Assembly (NCBI GenBank): GCA_964017155.1 | Contig: OZ024865.1 | Location: forward strand, 20,933,402 to 20,997,401 | Length of the DNA stretch: 64,000 nucleotides | DNA from: Oasisia sp. SBJ-2009 | Lineage: Eukaryota > Annelida > Polychaeta > Sabellida > Siboglinidae | Reading direction: 5' to 3' | Position numbers and translations under genes: made by a program | The notes under the pieces: model-generated | Databases searched by the model: none | Seen by the model: only the letters and a program-made list of their open reading frames with translations | Told to the model about the DNA's origin: nothing | Shown here: piece after piece, positions 10,406-20,931 of the stretch | How the letters are laid out: each line of letters starts with the position of its first letter | How positions within the stretch are numbered: the first letter of the stretch is position 1

Positions 10406-10795
10406 GCCTTTTCCCTTGAGGTTTGAAGATTTCTTCTTAGGTTACCAAGCATCCAATCAGAAACACTGTCCTCGAGCACCTCAGATTCTGTAAAATAATC
10501 ATGTATAAGTCCGTGATTAAACGTGTATGAAATATGCAGCTAATCATTATGTGAACTGTAACCAAACTGCCTAATTACTGTGGCTACAATATTATACCAG
10601 TATTGATGAAAAAAGCAAACCAAAAATGATGTATGTCTAACTATGCGCTTACAGTATGTAGTCCTTTATGCAAATATATTGCTGTACGCAATAAGTTGCA
10701 AATAAAAAAGCTAAGCATAACTATGGTGGCTATAATATGTGGCCTTGTACATAATGCTGTACACAGTAATCTGCAAAATCACAAAGAATCTGCAA
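10406..10795. other. No recognisable feature
   Basis: AT-rich; no motif identified. A GT/AG boundary near 10430-10490 could belong to the SWIM ORF but is not supported. Confidence 0.4.
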
Positions 10796-11180
10796 TTATG
10801 TATAACTTCGGATGTCATTTATGTATAGCAGAAAAAGAACTGGTCCTAGAACTGAGCCCTGTGGTACTCCAGATGTAACGCATTTGTTATCCAACAGTGT
10901 GCCATTGACTGAAACTCTCTGTTTTCGTTGTGAAAGAAATGATTTTACCCAAGTTTTTGTGTTTTTAATTATTCCGTAGAAGGCTAATTTTGATAAGAGG
11001 TGTTTATGAGGGATTTTGTCAAAGGCTTTGGCGAAATCAAGCAGGATGGCATCTATCTGTGTCTTGTTATCTATAGCTGTTATCCAGTCATGGACTGACT
11101 CGATGAGTTGGGACTCACAAGACAGCCCTGACTGGAAACCGTGTTGGAAGTGGAGTATGATGTGTTTGTGTAAGTGTGCA
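10796..11180 (-). pseudogene. LINE reverse transcriptase fragment
   Basis: Minus strand: FQHGFQSGLSCESQLI, then DAILLDFAKAFDKIPHKHLL and VTSGVPQGSVLGPVLFLLYI. These are RT fingers/palm motifs, with the catalytic Asp in LDFAKAFD, followed by the GVPQGSVLGP block. The reading stops just before the YADD motif, so it is truncated at both ends. It abuts the Mutator-like remnant at about 11195 and probably inserted into it. Confidence 0.88.
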
Positions 11181-11203
11181 CCGTCCCAACAACTCATGGT
11201 CTC

Positions 11204-11560
11204 TCAAACGTCTAAACAGCGGAACAAGTTACTCCGATGCATCTCTCTGTATTGGGGGATCATGTTTCCCTTCCTTCCACCTCTGCTGTGGGTCCACACC
11301 TCAGCCATGGCCTGCTGGTGGTAGCACCAGTCAGTGTCACAGTGGTCATGGTGAGGGTCATCGAAGGTGGAAATGTTGTCGAAAAATATTGCCCAGATCG
11401 CATGACGAGTAGCCTCGACATCTGGCACATGCTTCACAATTGCATTTCTATAGTGTTGAGACCATGTCTTCATTGTTCCACTTGTGAGTTTCCCTTTCCA
11501 CTCAAACTGGTGGTCACTTGTGGCTTTGATGGTGTTGATGTCTTGCAAGTGTCCTTCCCC
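11204..11560 (-). pseudogene. Mutator-like transposase, C-terminal part (left of piggyBac 2)
   Basis: The minus-strand ORF contains KLTSGTMKTWSQHYRNAI, and later DDPHHDHCDTDWCYHQ. This is the C-terminal pattern of the metazoan Mutator-like transposase domain. It begins right at the TTAA (11561-11564) where piggyBac 2 is inserted; the upstream part of the same protein stops at the other TTAA (20794-20797). One frameshift lies near the junction. A LINE fragment adjoins its downstream end. Confidence 0.72.
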
Positions 11561-11564
11561 TTAA
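11561..11564. other. TTAA target site, left side of piggyBac 2
   Basis: Directly before CCCTAGGAGCGTC; the partner is at 20794-20797. Confidence 0.8.
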
Positions 11565-12013
11565 CCCTAGGAGCGTCCCATGCTTAATACGTGTGGTGCA
11601 CACAGTTTTCCAGGAATTTGGGTGGTTATTTCAAAAAATTCATAACTTCGACAATATTGATCGTACAGACATACATATAAAAGGTACCAACGCGTTGCTG
11701 AAACAATGCTTTATATGAACAAAATAAGTAGGCAAATGATATGTCATATGCAAACGTTGCTTCAAAATATGAGAAAAAAATGTGCAAAACATTATGACAT
11801 TTCAGCAGTCAAATACATAATTATCTGTTATAGCTAGGTCAAAAAGTTCAAAGAAGCAAGTGTAGCTTACTCAATCTGCTTTACAACAATGCAAACATTA
11901 TCAAAATCGGTTCAGTAGTTATCAAGGTATGCCACAAAATGTCCGAGGCAACACTTTTACTAAATTGGAAACTTGATTGTTCTTGCAGAAAACTATCCAG
12001 TCAACAGGTGACA

Positions 12014-13635
12014 TCACCGACGCCTCCTCTTGTGTTCCAGCTTGTGGAAGCACTGTTTGTGTACGCCGACATTGCAGCCAGGACACCAGTAGGAACTGCG
12101 TTTCCTGATGCCCCTAGTTCGGACGGAGCACAGGATGCAGTCCCGCTCCTGTTTCCCTTGGAGACGTTCCAGGGTGTGGTCCACAGAAGGCAAGGGGACC
12201 TGTGGCGCTTCTTCGACACACAAGCTCTCCACAATTGTGGCCAGGAAGTCATGTTTACTCAGACATGTGTCGGTGTTCAGCTTGTGCAGCTCGTATGCGT
12301 TCATCAGGGTGAGGTCGACGAAGTTGAAAAACAATTTCTTCCAATATCGGCTTGATGACCGTTCAGCCGCCACATGGTACACCTTCTTGTCGCTGATGTC
12401 CACTCCACCCATGTATTTGTTGTACGCGGCAATACAGTGGGGCTTGGTCTTCATCCTTCCAGCTGCCGTCCTGTACTGCTTCATGCCGGCAGGCTCGCCA
12501 GTACTCAGCATGAGGACAGGCTTCGTCTGTGATTTCTTTCCCGGAATTCCACAGCAAGCAGAGTTCCCTGGCGGAAGAACTGCGCCTCGCCAACCTTCAG
12601 CTTTCTTGGCAGTTCAGGCAAACCTCTTGAGTTGCCTCTGACTGTTCCAGTCAACATCGTTGTCTTTCCATCTAGCTTCTTTGCGAGGGTCGGCTTTGTG
12701 TAGAAGTTGTTAGTGAACAGATGATGTCCCTTGTTCAGGAGGTTCGCTTTCTGCAACAGTGTCATCACCACTGCGTGGGCCTGGCCATGCTCACTTTGCA
12801 CTGCAAAGTCCTTCCCAGCATACAGTTCGATGTGCAGTACATACCCAGTGGTCGCATCACACAGCTCAAACTTTTTGATTCCAAAGCGGCTGTGGCGTTT
12901 GTTGGGCAAGTACTGCAGGAACACGACACGGTTTTTCATTCCGACCATACTTTCGTCGATCGACAGATGCTGAGGTGGAACAAAATGTCACTTGAACGAA
13001 GCGTTCACTGCATCGAGTACTGGACGCACTTTGCTCCAGGGATCAAAGTTTTGTTGTCCGCGTGCAGGTGCGTCCAAAGCCCCAACATGCAGAAGACGGG
13101 ACAGCAGCATAAACTTGTTGTAGGACATGACGCTTCTGAAGAAGGGAGTAGATTGCGATGGGAACTTGAGCGACCGGTAGTCTTTCACGTTCTTCTTTCT
13201 TATCAGGCCCATGTTGATCAACAGTCCGAGGTACTTCTTCATTGATGACATGTTGATCTCGTCCATCGACCATCGTCGAAACCTGGACCTCGGATGGCGC
13301 GCAATCCAGTCCGTCATGTTGTCCAGGAACCGTTCACCATAGAGCCTCGTGTTCTGTAGCATGGACCTGATTGTTGCCAGCGAGAAGAGTAGAAGAAAGT
13401 AGTCGACAGGGGCAGAATTTCGGGGTGGCAACTCTCGTGGCCCTGGATTTCGCACGGAGAACTGATGAGGTGCAACGTAGTTGGGCTCATCGTTGATGCG
13501 CTTCCACCCTGGTGTCGCTGTCCGGGCACGTGTAACAGCACCTCTTCTACCCCTGCCACGCCCAACAGATCTGCCACGACCAACACCTCTGCCACGTCCA
13601 GTCACTCCAGAGCTGGTGGAAGGTGTAGGCTCATG
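12014..13635 (-). pseudogene. piggyBac 2 transposase, exon 2 (inactivated)
   Basis: An acceptor TATAATTGCAG precedes 13635. The protein starts HEPTPSTSSG with a GRGRG tract, then the N-terminal helical region (KKYLGLLINMGLIRKKNVKD). The first catalytic Asp is in HLSIDESMVGM (about 12965). The third is in MGGVDISDKK (12415), and a Cys-rich C-terminal finger ends CPGCNVGVHKQCFHKLEH. Lesions: an in-frame TGA near 12988, a frameshift near 12550, and the second catalytic position reads FTNNFYT where the family has TDNF, so Asp is replaced by Asn. The enzyme cannot be active. Confidence 0.88.
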
Positions 13636-13664
13636 CTGCAATTATAACAATGTCACGAATTAGA

Positions 13665-14395
13665 AAATTAGCATAATTAGGCAGGCAGTATATGTAAGTA
13701 AATAACAGAAGTGCTGGACATATTTTCCTTGTAGCAGTCAATTGACTATTGAGTCAATATGATATTGTGAAAACAAAAGTTGTGTTTTTTTTTTTAAACT
13801 TCAAATAAAGACACTTTTAGAATACTATATATCATCAATGTTCAATCATCGTCAATAATGCATTATTGAGATAGCTAAATACGTAGTGTTTCTTTTGATT
13901 TCGTCGAAAATAATGAGTTTTATCTGACCGGCTGATGTAAACAAATGTATGCAACTAGTCACATACACCCTTCTATGCAAAACACCAATGCAAGACCAAG
14001 GTAGAATGAATTGGGCCAACTAAATGACAATTTATTTTTGTACACCATATTATGAACAACAGATACATCAAATACATATTAACAGCAAACATATTGTCTC
14101 CAAAGTACATTGCTAATAAATATATACATCTTCCACCAAAATCCACCAATACTAACTACATCACCACACATTATTTACAATTGACACCCTTTATGTGGGG
14201 GTCACCACGCCACCAGGTCACCCAAAACCAAATGTGACCGACCCCCACACACTGTTGGTTATTTGTAAAAAAAACAATTGTTATTTGAAGATATTAGCTT
14301 CTTACACGATTCCGCCACTGTCAGAACCGTGTTATTAGTGATGTAATTGACTCAACAGCCTCTGCCCCTGTCAGAGACTGTAACTAGCTAGCTAT
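13665..14395. other. piggyBac 2 intron and edge of the retroelement
   Basis: AT-rich, non-coding. The boundary between piggyBac intron and retroelement could not be placed. A hairpin lies at 14195-14248. Confidence 0.4.
14195..14248. other. Inverted repeat (hairpin)
   Basis: GTGGGGGTC at 14195-14203 pairs with GACCCCCAC at 14240-14248 around a 36-base loop; GTCAC/GTGAC extends the symmetry. It could be a structural terminus of the tyrosine-recombinase retroelement downstream of its recombinase gene. Confidence 0.5.
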
Positions 14396-15341
14396 CTATG
14401 CAATTCTAATATATTTTCTAAAGGCGTCAGACGACCAGCGCCCGGCTGCTCTGATCTGAGCATCGGAGTCCCCCCTCAATGCGGCCGATGTAGCAGCCCC
14501 TATTCTAAAGCTATGCCCCTTAAAAACCTTGCTGCTTAAGTTACACAATTCTAGTAGGTGTTTGAGAGATAGATCAAACTCTCTCCGCAGCATTGGCGTC
14601 CCATCCATGTAGGCAAATAGGGGCCCCGGTATTGTGCCCCTAACGTCAAGAAATTGACTAATTGTAGTAGCAGGAGATATATTTGATGATGGGATCAGCC
14701 CCCCGTGGATATGCAAAGACTGCGAACCCTGCTTACTACTATGTTTGAAATGACGAAAAAATACTGAAATTAGAGTCCCATCTATCGTGACGTCATGGCG
14801 CTGCAGGCAATTTTGCACTGATCTAGCACTACCAGGCACCATCTCGCCCACTCGGAGATATGCCTTGAAAGCAAGAATCATCATTGCTGATAACATAAGT
14901 TGCTTATAGCGAGATGCAATGACAGTAGGTACAGCGCTAACTAATTTAATGAGAACGGGCAGAGTTACTGGCAGACGAACATCCGACACAGTCCTTAATT
15001 TCTGTGCACCCAACAAAAGTCTAGAAATAATGAAATTTTTTGACGGGTCCTGGAAGCCATTTATTTTATGGAAATACGAAATGGCAGAAACATAGGAAAT
15101 GATGGATGCTGGGGCTAATCCTGTGTTATGGAGATGAGCAATAAAAAACATCATTATGGAAATTGGCAATGCTGGAACAATACCTAGAGATTGAAACAAA
15201 TCCTACCAGCTTATGCCATGCACGCTCGTACTGCGCGCGAGATGATGGTGCTGGGGAAGCACGCAGCAGCATCCCTACAGTGTCCCGAAGGCAGCTGGGG
15301 ATATGTGAGACGGTACTGCTACGGGTTGGTGGTTGACCCAA
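14396..15341 (-). pseudogene. Retroelement tyrosine recombinase (YR)
   Basis: The long minus-strand ORF (14396-15199) is a phage-integrase-fold recombinase. An Arg in AFKAYLRVGE fits catalytic Arg I. HSFRIGAATSAALRG carries the HxxR box. GRWSSDAFRKYIRI carries the last catalytic position and the tyrosine nucleophile. The N-terminal SAM-like part starts in another frame (15341-15126), so a frameshift lies near 15190. This enzyme would integrate the circular cDNA of DIRS/Ngaro-type elements without target duplication. All catalytic residues appear kept. Confidence 0.88.
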
Positions 15342-16880
15342 GGAGCCAGTGTCAGGAACTCGTCAACCTGACAACGCGACAATTTATCCGCTAGAGTATT
15401 ATCTCTACCGGGCACATGCTGAGCTGAAAAGTTAATATTATACTGCAAGCATGTTAGGATTAAATGACGCAGCAATATCATGACTGCCGGCTCCTTGGAT
15501 GTCTGTTTATTAATGACAGACACTAATGACTCATTATCAGTGTAAAAACACGCTGTGATTGGCCCATGCTTCTCCCCACATCGCTACCGCTGCCATAATT
15601 GGATACAGCTCCAACACAGTTATATTAAGCGTTAACCACGATATGGGCCATACTCCGTAGAACCATTGTGCTCCACACAACGCTCCATAACCCTTGCCTC
15701 CCAAAGCATCTGTATACAATTGCAGAAAATCCCCAGTGAGAAAATCATCATCTATAAAGAAAGATCTGCCATTGAAATTATCTAGGAAAGTCAGCCACAT
15801 CTCTAGATCTAGTTTGACCTGATTAGTTAATCTGATATGATGATTTGGCTTATTCACACCCACCGTTAAGTCAATAGTCCTGCGCAGAAAAGCTCTAGCG
15901 AACCTAATGACATAACAGAAGAACTGTAACAAACCGATGAGACTTTGAATTTCTCTGAGCGTAACTTTATGTTTACCCAGGAATGATCTAAGCAGGACCC
16001 TGCCTTTCGCTAATTTGTCCTCGGGCAATCGAACCTCCATAGCTACCGTATCTATCATAATACCTAGGAATTGGAGTGTGGTACAGGGACGCACGGTCTT
16101 ACTCGGCGCTAAAGGGACACCTAGTTGCTCACACATTGCCATAAAAGCTTGTAGATCCCTCTCACACTTGTCCCTGGAAGGAGCTAAAAGTAAGAAATCA
16201 CCCAGTACATGAACCACTTTAGTAGCACCTAATTTATTTATTGCTACCCATTCCAAGGCCGTACTGAAAGCTTCAAAGATAGCACAGGAGCTAGCACCAC
16301 CCATAGGCAGGACACGGTCGACATAATATAAGTCTCTCCAACTGAACCCTAACACAGGTGTATCCTCAAGTGCCACGGGGATGATTCTGAAAGCGGCCTC
16401 AATATCAACTTTAGCCATAAATACGATGGAATTAGCAGATGTGATAAATGAGATGGCATCATGAACTGTTGCATATTGAACAGTTGCAAACTCAGCAGGT
16501 ATATAATCGTTAACTGAAGTACCTGCAGGGTATGAAAGATTGTGAATCATGCGATATTCCCCCGGAAGTTTCTTAGCGACTACTCCTAGGGGTGATACTC
16601 GAAACAACAGATCTGTGGGCGGTGAGGCGAATGGACCTAAGATACGATCCAAGGATTTCTCTTTGTGTAACTTAGCATCTATTATATGTGGTAAATCAAA
16701 CGCTGACTTCATGTTAACAACAGAGTGTTCATATTGACTAGGAATGCCTAAACACCCCAAGTGAAATCCCTTTGTAAACCCGGTGACCAAATAATTTGAA
16801 CTTATATGATTATAACCTTGTAACAGCTGTTTAAGGTTATCTGGCGAGACTGGCGAAGGAATGGCATGTTCAGGAACGGA
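15275..16880 (-). pseudogene. DIRS-like reverse transcriptase and RNase H
   Basis: Open from 16790 to 15537. RT motifs include FMAKVDIEAAFRIIPV (catalytic Asp), LPMGGASSCAIFEAFS, and VVHVLGDFLLLAP at the YxDD position. The family has LDDF there, so one catalytic Asp reads Gly. RNase H follows with LYTDALGGKGYGALCG and YPIMAAVAMW. After a frameshift at 15537 it continues TDNESLVSVINKQTSKE and HVPGRDNTLADKLSR. The upstream end (PEHAIPSPVSPDNLKQLL) is continuous with gag except for a slip at the C13 run (16887-16899). Confidence 0.85.
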
Positions 16881-17965
16881 ACCCCTCCCCCCCCCCCCCG
16901 TTGACTGCTGAGTGGCTTACGTTTTTGGGCATGACATTTGACTGCAGGATGGCCCCCCCCCCACAGAGACTGCACTGGTGTCTGAATCTACATGGATTGA
17001 AAGGGCAACTGCCTTGTGTGTTGTATCTGGTGCAATGACCGGGGACAACGCGTGGACTTGCCCCCCTGGCAAGAAAGGGGGCCTTTACCTGGGGCGCTAC
17101 TTTAGGTACGGGACGTTGGGCAGCCATTAGCCAAACCTGGGAGTGCATTTCATCCCAGTTCCAACCTTCCACTGTTCGCATGGTACGGAATGACTCATCA
17201 TACCCTCGCCAGTCTCCACCCCTCTCCATAAGATTCCTGATGAGATGTCGGTACTGAAACAGTTTCATAGCATTCAGGTTATTGGCTGGCTTCATCAGGT
17301 ACACCGAGCAAAAATATGTCAAACGCTTTAGACCAGGAGTAGAACGACTGCAAATCGGCTTTAGGTTTGGGAGCGACGCAGACAGAGGGCCCCGCATTAT
17401 CACCACCTGGTCGGACTGTAAGGGTCATTTCTTGTGGCATTAAAGCCACCTCTGGTAGAAGGGAATACACATCAACGAATTCATCGGCCCAAATTTTAAC
17501 CCCTAGTTTGTGAGGAACATGACTGTGTATGGATAGAGAATTCGTAATGAGACGGGACACTCTATTCTGCGTAGTGCCCGGGAGATTGAGAATTGTCTCC
17601 ACAATACCTGGATTGGAGGCAACTGGCTCGACAATGGCTGCCGTATCGGGCCACGGGGGAGCAACTGACCCTGGCTCGACAATGGCTGCTGTATTGGGCC
17701 ACGGGGGAGCAACTGACCCAGCCCCTGGCGTGTCCATCGGTAGAAGTGCTGGCTCCGAAACGGACTGCGATGGTCCAGCGACCGGTTCGGGAGTTGCCGT
17801 AGCAACGCCTGGCAGGACTGACCTAATCAGGTCACGTAGCTCATTGAAATCCCGCCTCAATTCTGCCGTGGCATCTTCCGCGGCAGTGGCGAGACGACTC
17901 GCTGGGGCGGCAAGCTGTGCACGAGACATGGCTTTTTGCCGGGCGGATTGTCTCGCCGGGGCCAT
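16870..17965 (-). pseudogene. DIRS-like gag with CCCH/CCHC finger
   Basis: Two overlapping ORFs (17965-17279 and 17406-16870) read as one protein with a frameshift near 17340. The N-terminus is basic, then Pro/Thr-rich, with a short internal duplication (PGSVAPPWPxTAAIVE, 17640-17720). The capsid-like core has PHKLGVKIWADEFVDVYSLL and GGDWRGYDESFR. A Cys/His finger GHCTRYNTQGSCPFNPCRF precedes RHQCSLCGG. The same layout recurs in the gag at 27387-28100. Two runs of ten or more C (plus strand) fall in its 3' part. Confidence 0.75.
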
Positions 17966-18179
17966 GCTACAACAATGAATATCGGCGCTGTATATCCAAG
18001 CGTTGAAACCCGGGATGTACCCACAGCTATAACCCCGGACGAATAGATCTGAGGGATTTTAGACCCGTAAGCAAGTGCATATATGAATGACTCAGTAGCT
18101 AAGACCAAGTATGCCCATGACCGTTTCAGGGTAAATGTGATACTGATACTATCGGGAGCTGTTATGGCAAAACCTGACC

Positions 18180-18235
18180 ATTTAACTCCCCGATATTTAA
18201 CTCCCCGATATTTAACTCCCCGATATTGCCCTGTG
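18180..18235. repeat. Short tandem repeat, three copies
   Basis: TTTAACTCCCCGATA repeated three times in the spacer upstream of gag. Confidence 0.85.
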
Positions 18236-18530
18236 ATATAAGTAGGTAAACAGGGGTATGTATATCAGGTGTTAACATCCACAGCGTACTTGCAAGATAT
18301 CCCAAGATAATGAAATATAAATAGTCAAAGTTAATATGCCCTGTAAGTAAACAGATAGTAGACGTGGCTTATGAGTCATAAATTTTGACGCATCTGACAT
18401 GACTGCAAAATGCCTAGACTGAAATCTGCACAGCAAATTAAACAACTGGTATGAGTGTTTACAGTTACGCACATTTGACACAGCTAACGTAGCTGCAAAT
18501 GACACAATTTCTGTCTATTGGGATATGTGC

Positions 18531-18710
18531 TCCTAACGTGAATATGTTGTCCAGGCGATAAACCCCAACACGACAGTTTATGACGCTAATGACATGCATA
18601 GGCAATGTGATCCTGACGTGTACGTGTTGTCCAGGCGATAAACCCCAACACGACCGTTTATAGACGCTAATGACATTAACCCAAACACGACACTGCATTG
18701 ACGCTAATCT
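18531..18710. repeat. Tandem repeat of about 78 bp, 2.3 copies
   Basis: Units share TTGTCCAGGCGATAAACCCC, then AACACGAC and GACGCTAATGACAT. They sit in the spacer between the SGNH ORF and gag, where an internal promoter or terminal repeat of the retroelement could lie. Confidence 0.8.
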
Positions 18711-19033
18711 GTTACACAAAGAACAAAGTACGACACAGCTGATGTGGCTATGTAATGGCCAGAAAGGTACTCGACCACTGCCTCCTATGTGACCTGTAAT
18801 GAAGTTGGAGGTCCCCTAGACGTCTTGTTGATTTGTTATTGGTTTCATGGTAACTTTATTGAACACGAGTATAATACAGACAACACCAATTAGCAACATT
18901 AAATGAACCACGCAACTAATCCAGCCAGGGTCATATGAGTCGTCACCCCAAAAACAATACCACGAAACAATTACTCTACCTGAATACTAACGCCATTGCT
19001 CGCCGCCGTACCCGCTGAACTAAGGTACCCCGA

Positions 19034-19726
19034 TTATCGTTCCCCGTGGACCCGCTTCAAAGCACCAAAAATTGCACCTTTAATGCTACGCCAAAGCTTG
19101 AAATTTCCCCAGTCATTGAAATGAACACCATCTGCCCTGAAAATATTGTGCAGCGACTGCCAAAACCCGCGATGGACCCAGAAGGATAACCGGTCCGTGT
19201 CGGAAACCGCTCTTAAAAACTCGTTAATCTCCAAGACCCGTTGGGTCCCTTCGTCCCAAGACAGGCGGCGAACACACTGGCGACGAATGATTTGACAGAC
19301 AACCACATGTTTAACGCCCATAGCTACCAAAGATTGCGCATATTCGTACAGGCGCATCCCCACAACGAGAACATTACCGCTATTCCCTTAAACATTGTTA
19401 CCCCCAAGACAAAGTACGACAATGCTGTGCATTTCTACGGTCAACAGACGGGCGACAGCGTCATCGTCACAGACAGACGTAACGCTGCCCCCCCCCCCCC
19501 GGAAACAGGCAAACTGAATACGACAATCCGCCGCCTCGAACGGTAAACCCGTGCAAAAACGAATTGCTGAGGAGTCAACAAAACGCTCCAGCCAAACCAC
19601 ATAACTGTCGCCCAAAATTAAGACCAAATCCTTATGCACCATGGCAGAATAGGCGAGAATTAAAATGAAGAAATACTTAACTGCACCTGGTCGGAACGGC
19701 GAAACCAGCTGGAAGTGATCCCACAA
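19034..19726 (-). pseudogene. SGNH-hydrolase (GDSL esterase-like) ORF
   Basis: One frame runs 19726-19034 with a single in-frame TAA near 19373. Block I is DLVLILGDSYVVWLERF (GDS nucleophile). Block III is VVLCLGGNNV, where the family has GGND. Block V is DGVHFNDWGN, with the Asp and His of the triad. Upstream is a hydrophobic stretch (FFILILAYSA). SGNH enzymes are esterases or lipases. SGNH domains are known from CR1 LINE ORF1 and from some tyrosine-recombinase retroelements. A C13 run lies between blocks I and III but keeps frame. Confidence 0.78.
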
Positions 19727-20263
19727 AATGGCGTCGCCCTCGTGTAGAAGACGAACTCACGAAACACAAAGGAAAGTTTGGCCGTATGAACTGTCCACGC
19801 ACTCCAACTTGGTCTAAAACATACTATGACAAGATGTTAATCACCGTACCAAATTCACCCTTACTATATATCTAAAACAACAATTTTCAGAAATACGAAA
19901 TAAAATAAAACTCTTTGCAAACGATACGTGAATCTTCTCTGCTGTAATTTGACGACTGCGGCAGAGTCCCGCTCTGCACTAGAATTTATACAAACCCGTT
20001 GATCACTCAATTGAAATTCGTCCGCTTAGCGTGAGTGATATGGTTTCCGCCCTATTTTATACTTTACTTAATCCGCTAGATGGCGCCACTCGCATTCATG
20101 TTTTGCATAGACTATTTTGAGATGTCATTGTTCAAAGCCACAGGAAAATCACGCAGTCTGGCGTCGTAAATTTTGAAATACTAAATGTGGCTCAATGGAA
20201 TTATTATAATTATATCATACATAAAAACTAACATTCAATAAATGGATATTCAGTCATATTTAC

Positions 20264-20455
20264 CTCCGATGAATCCAGTGACACGTCAGTGTCGCTCGAC
20301 GGCGAACTGACTGAACTGACGCTGACATTGTCTTCGTCGAGTTCGCTAACTTCTTCAATATCCGGAATTTCCGATTCGCTAAATCCTTCGAAATCGCTAG
20401 CATCCGACATGTCTTCCCGGTCAGAACCACTATCCGACATTATTGGTATTGACAC
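20264..20455 (-). pseudogene. piggyBac 2 transposase, exon 1
   Basis: The minus-strand ORF starts MSIPIMSDSGSDREDMSD; the second Met (20440) may be the real start. It encodes an acidic Ser-rich N-terminus, as in element 1. It ends SSE followed by a donor GAG|GTAAAT at 20263, phase 0, matching the phase of exon 2 (13635). The partner exon is now about 6.6 kb away because of the retroelement insertion. Confidence 0.75.
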
Positions 20456-20716
20456 TAAATAAAACTACCGAAATTACGTAAAACAAGCGAGCAAAGTGCG
20501 AATCGAGAAACAACAATGGCGGATCGAAATGAACCATGAGGATGAGAAAGGGGGGTCGTTTTGAATCCTCGGTTTTAATTGGTTGCCGGTTATACAGGGA
20601 GAATACGAAAATAAATTTGAATGGGCCAATAGCAAAGCTGCTTATATATGCAAATAGTACACCGATTACGGTGACGTTTTCCGCAGAATAAATTAGTGAA
20701 AACATGTGTACACGTT

Positions 20717-20734
20717 GGGCCGAATATTCGGCCC
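20717..20734. other. 18-bp perfect palindrome in the piggyBac 2 end
   Basis: GGGCCGAATATTCGGCCC; 59 bp from the right terminus. Confidence 0.85.
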
Positions 20735-20758
20735 AGCGCAGCCGGCCCGCGGGACAGT

Positions 20759-20780
20759 GTCGGCCGATTTTTCGGCCGAC
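20759..20780. promoter_or_regulatory. Subterminal hairpin of piggyBac 2
   Basis: GTCGGCCGA, four T, then TCGGCCGAC; 13 bp inside the right end. Shares GTCGGCCG with piggyBac 1 subterminal motifs. A candidate transposase binding site. Confidence 0.5.
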
Positions 20781-20797
20781 GACACTCCTATGGTTAA

Positions 20798-20931
20798 TAC
20801 TCGACTCCTTGACCACTTTCTCTAAACCTTTGAACATCCTTTTGCTCATGTGATTGATGCATTCCCATTTTTCAATTGTCACATCAGCACCATATGGATG
20901 TAGAATGTTGCGTGCAGACAACACTGCAGCA
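20798..20931 (-). pseudogene. Mutator-like transposase, middle part (right of piggyBac 2)
   Basis: Minus strand: LGDGDAAVLSARNILHPYG, then VTIEKWECINHMSKRMFKG. GDGD with a following E-x-x-NH-x-SKR pattern is the second catalytic region of the metazoan Mutator-like domain. It stops at the TTAA of piggyBac 2, and its continuation is at 11560-11204. Directly upstream the 31-bp minisatellite begins, built from the sequence just before and including GDG. Confidence 0.75.

Larger units (their letters stand above)
14396..19726 (-). mobile_element. Tyrosine-recombinase (DIRS/Ngaro-like) retrotransposon with an SGNH ORF
   Basis: On the minus strand the order is SGNH hydrolase (19726-19034), a spacer with two kinds of tandem repeat (18000-19030), gag (17965-16870), RT-RNase H (16880-15275) and YR (15341-14396). 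Gag-RT-RH-YR is the DIRS-type order. No integrase and no LTRs are present. It lies wholly inside the intron of piggyBac 2. I could not find its exact ends or the split or inverted terminal repeats typical of this class. Reports of hydrolase ORFs in Ngaro-type elements exist as I recall, but I cannot verify them here. Confidence 0.8.
11565..20793 (-). mobile_element. piggyBac element 2, split by a retroelement in its intron
   Basis: Left end CCCTAGGAGCGTC (11565) and right end read inward CCATAGGAGTGTC (20793) are imperfect inverted repeats with TTAA outside each. Exon 2 of the transposase is at 12014-13635 and exon 1 at 20264-20455. Between them lies about 6 kb containing a tyrosine-recombinase retroelement. 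Without that insert the piggyBac would be roughly 3 kb, like element 1. Both flanks carry pieces of the same Mutator-like gene, which confirms the boundaries. Confidence 0.85.

Noticed and set aside
12108..13245. Plus-strand ORFs of 174-177 codons across piggyBac 2
   Set aside because: Shadows of the minus-strand transposase exon 2.
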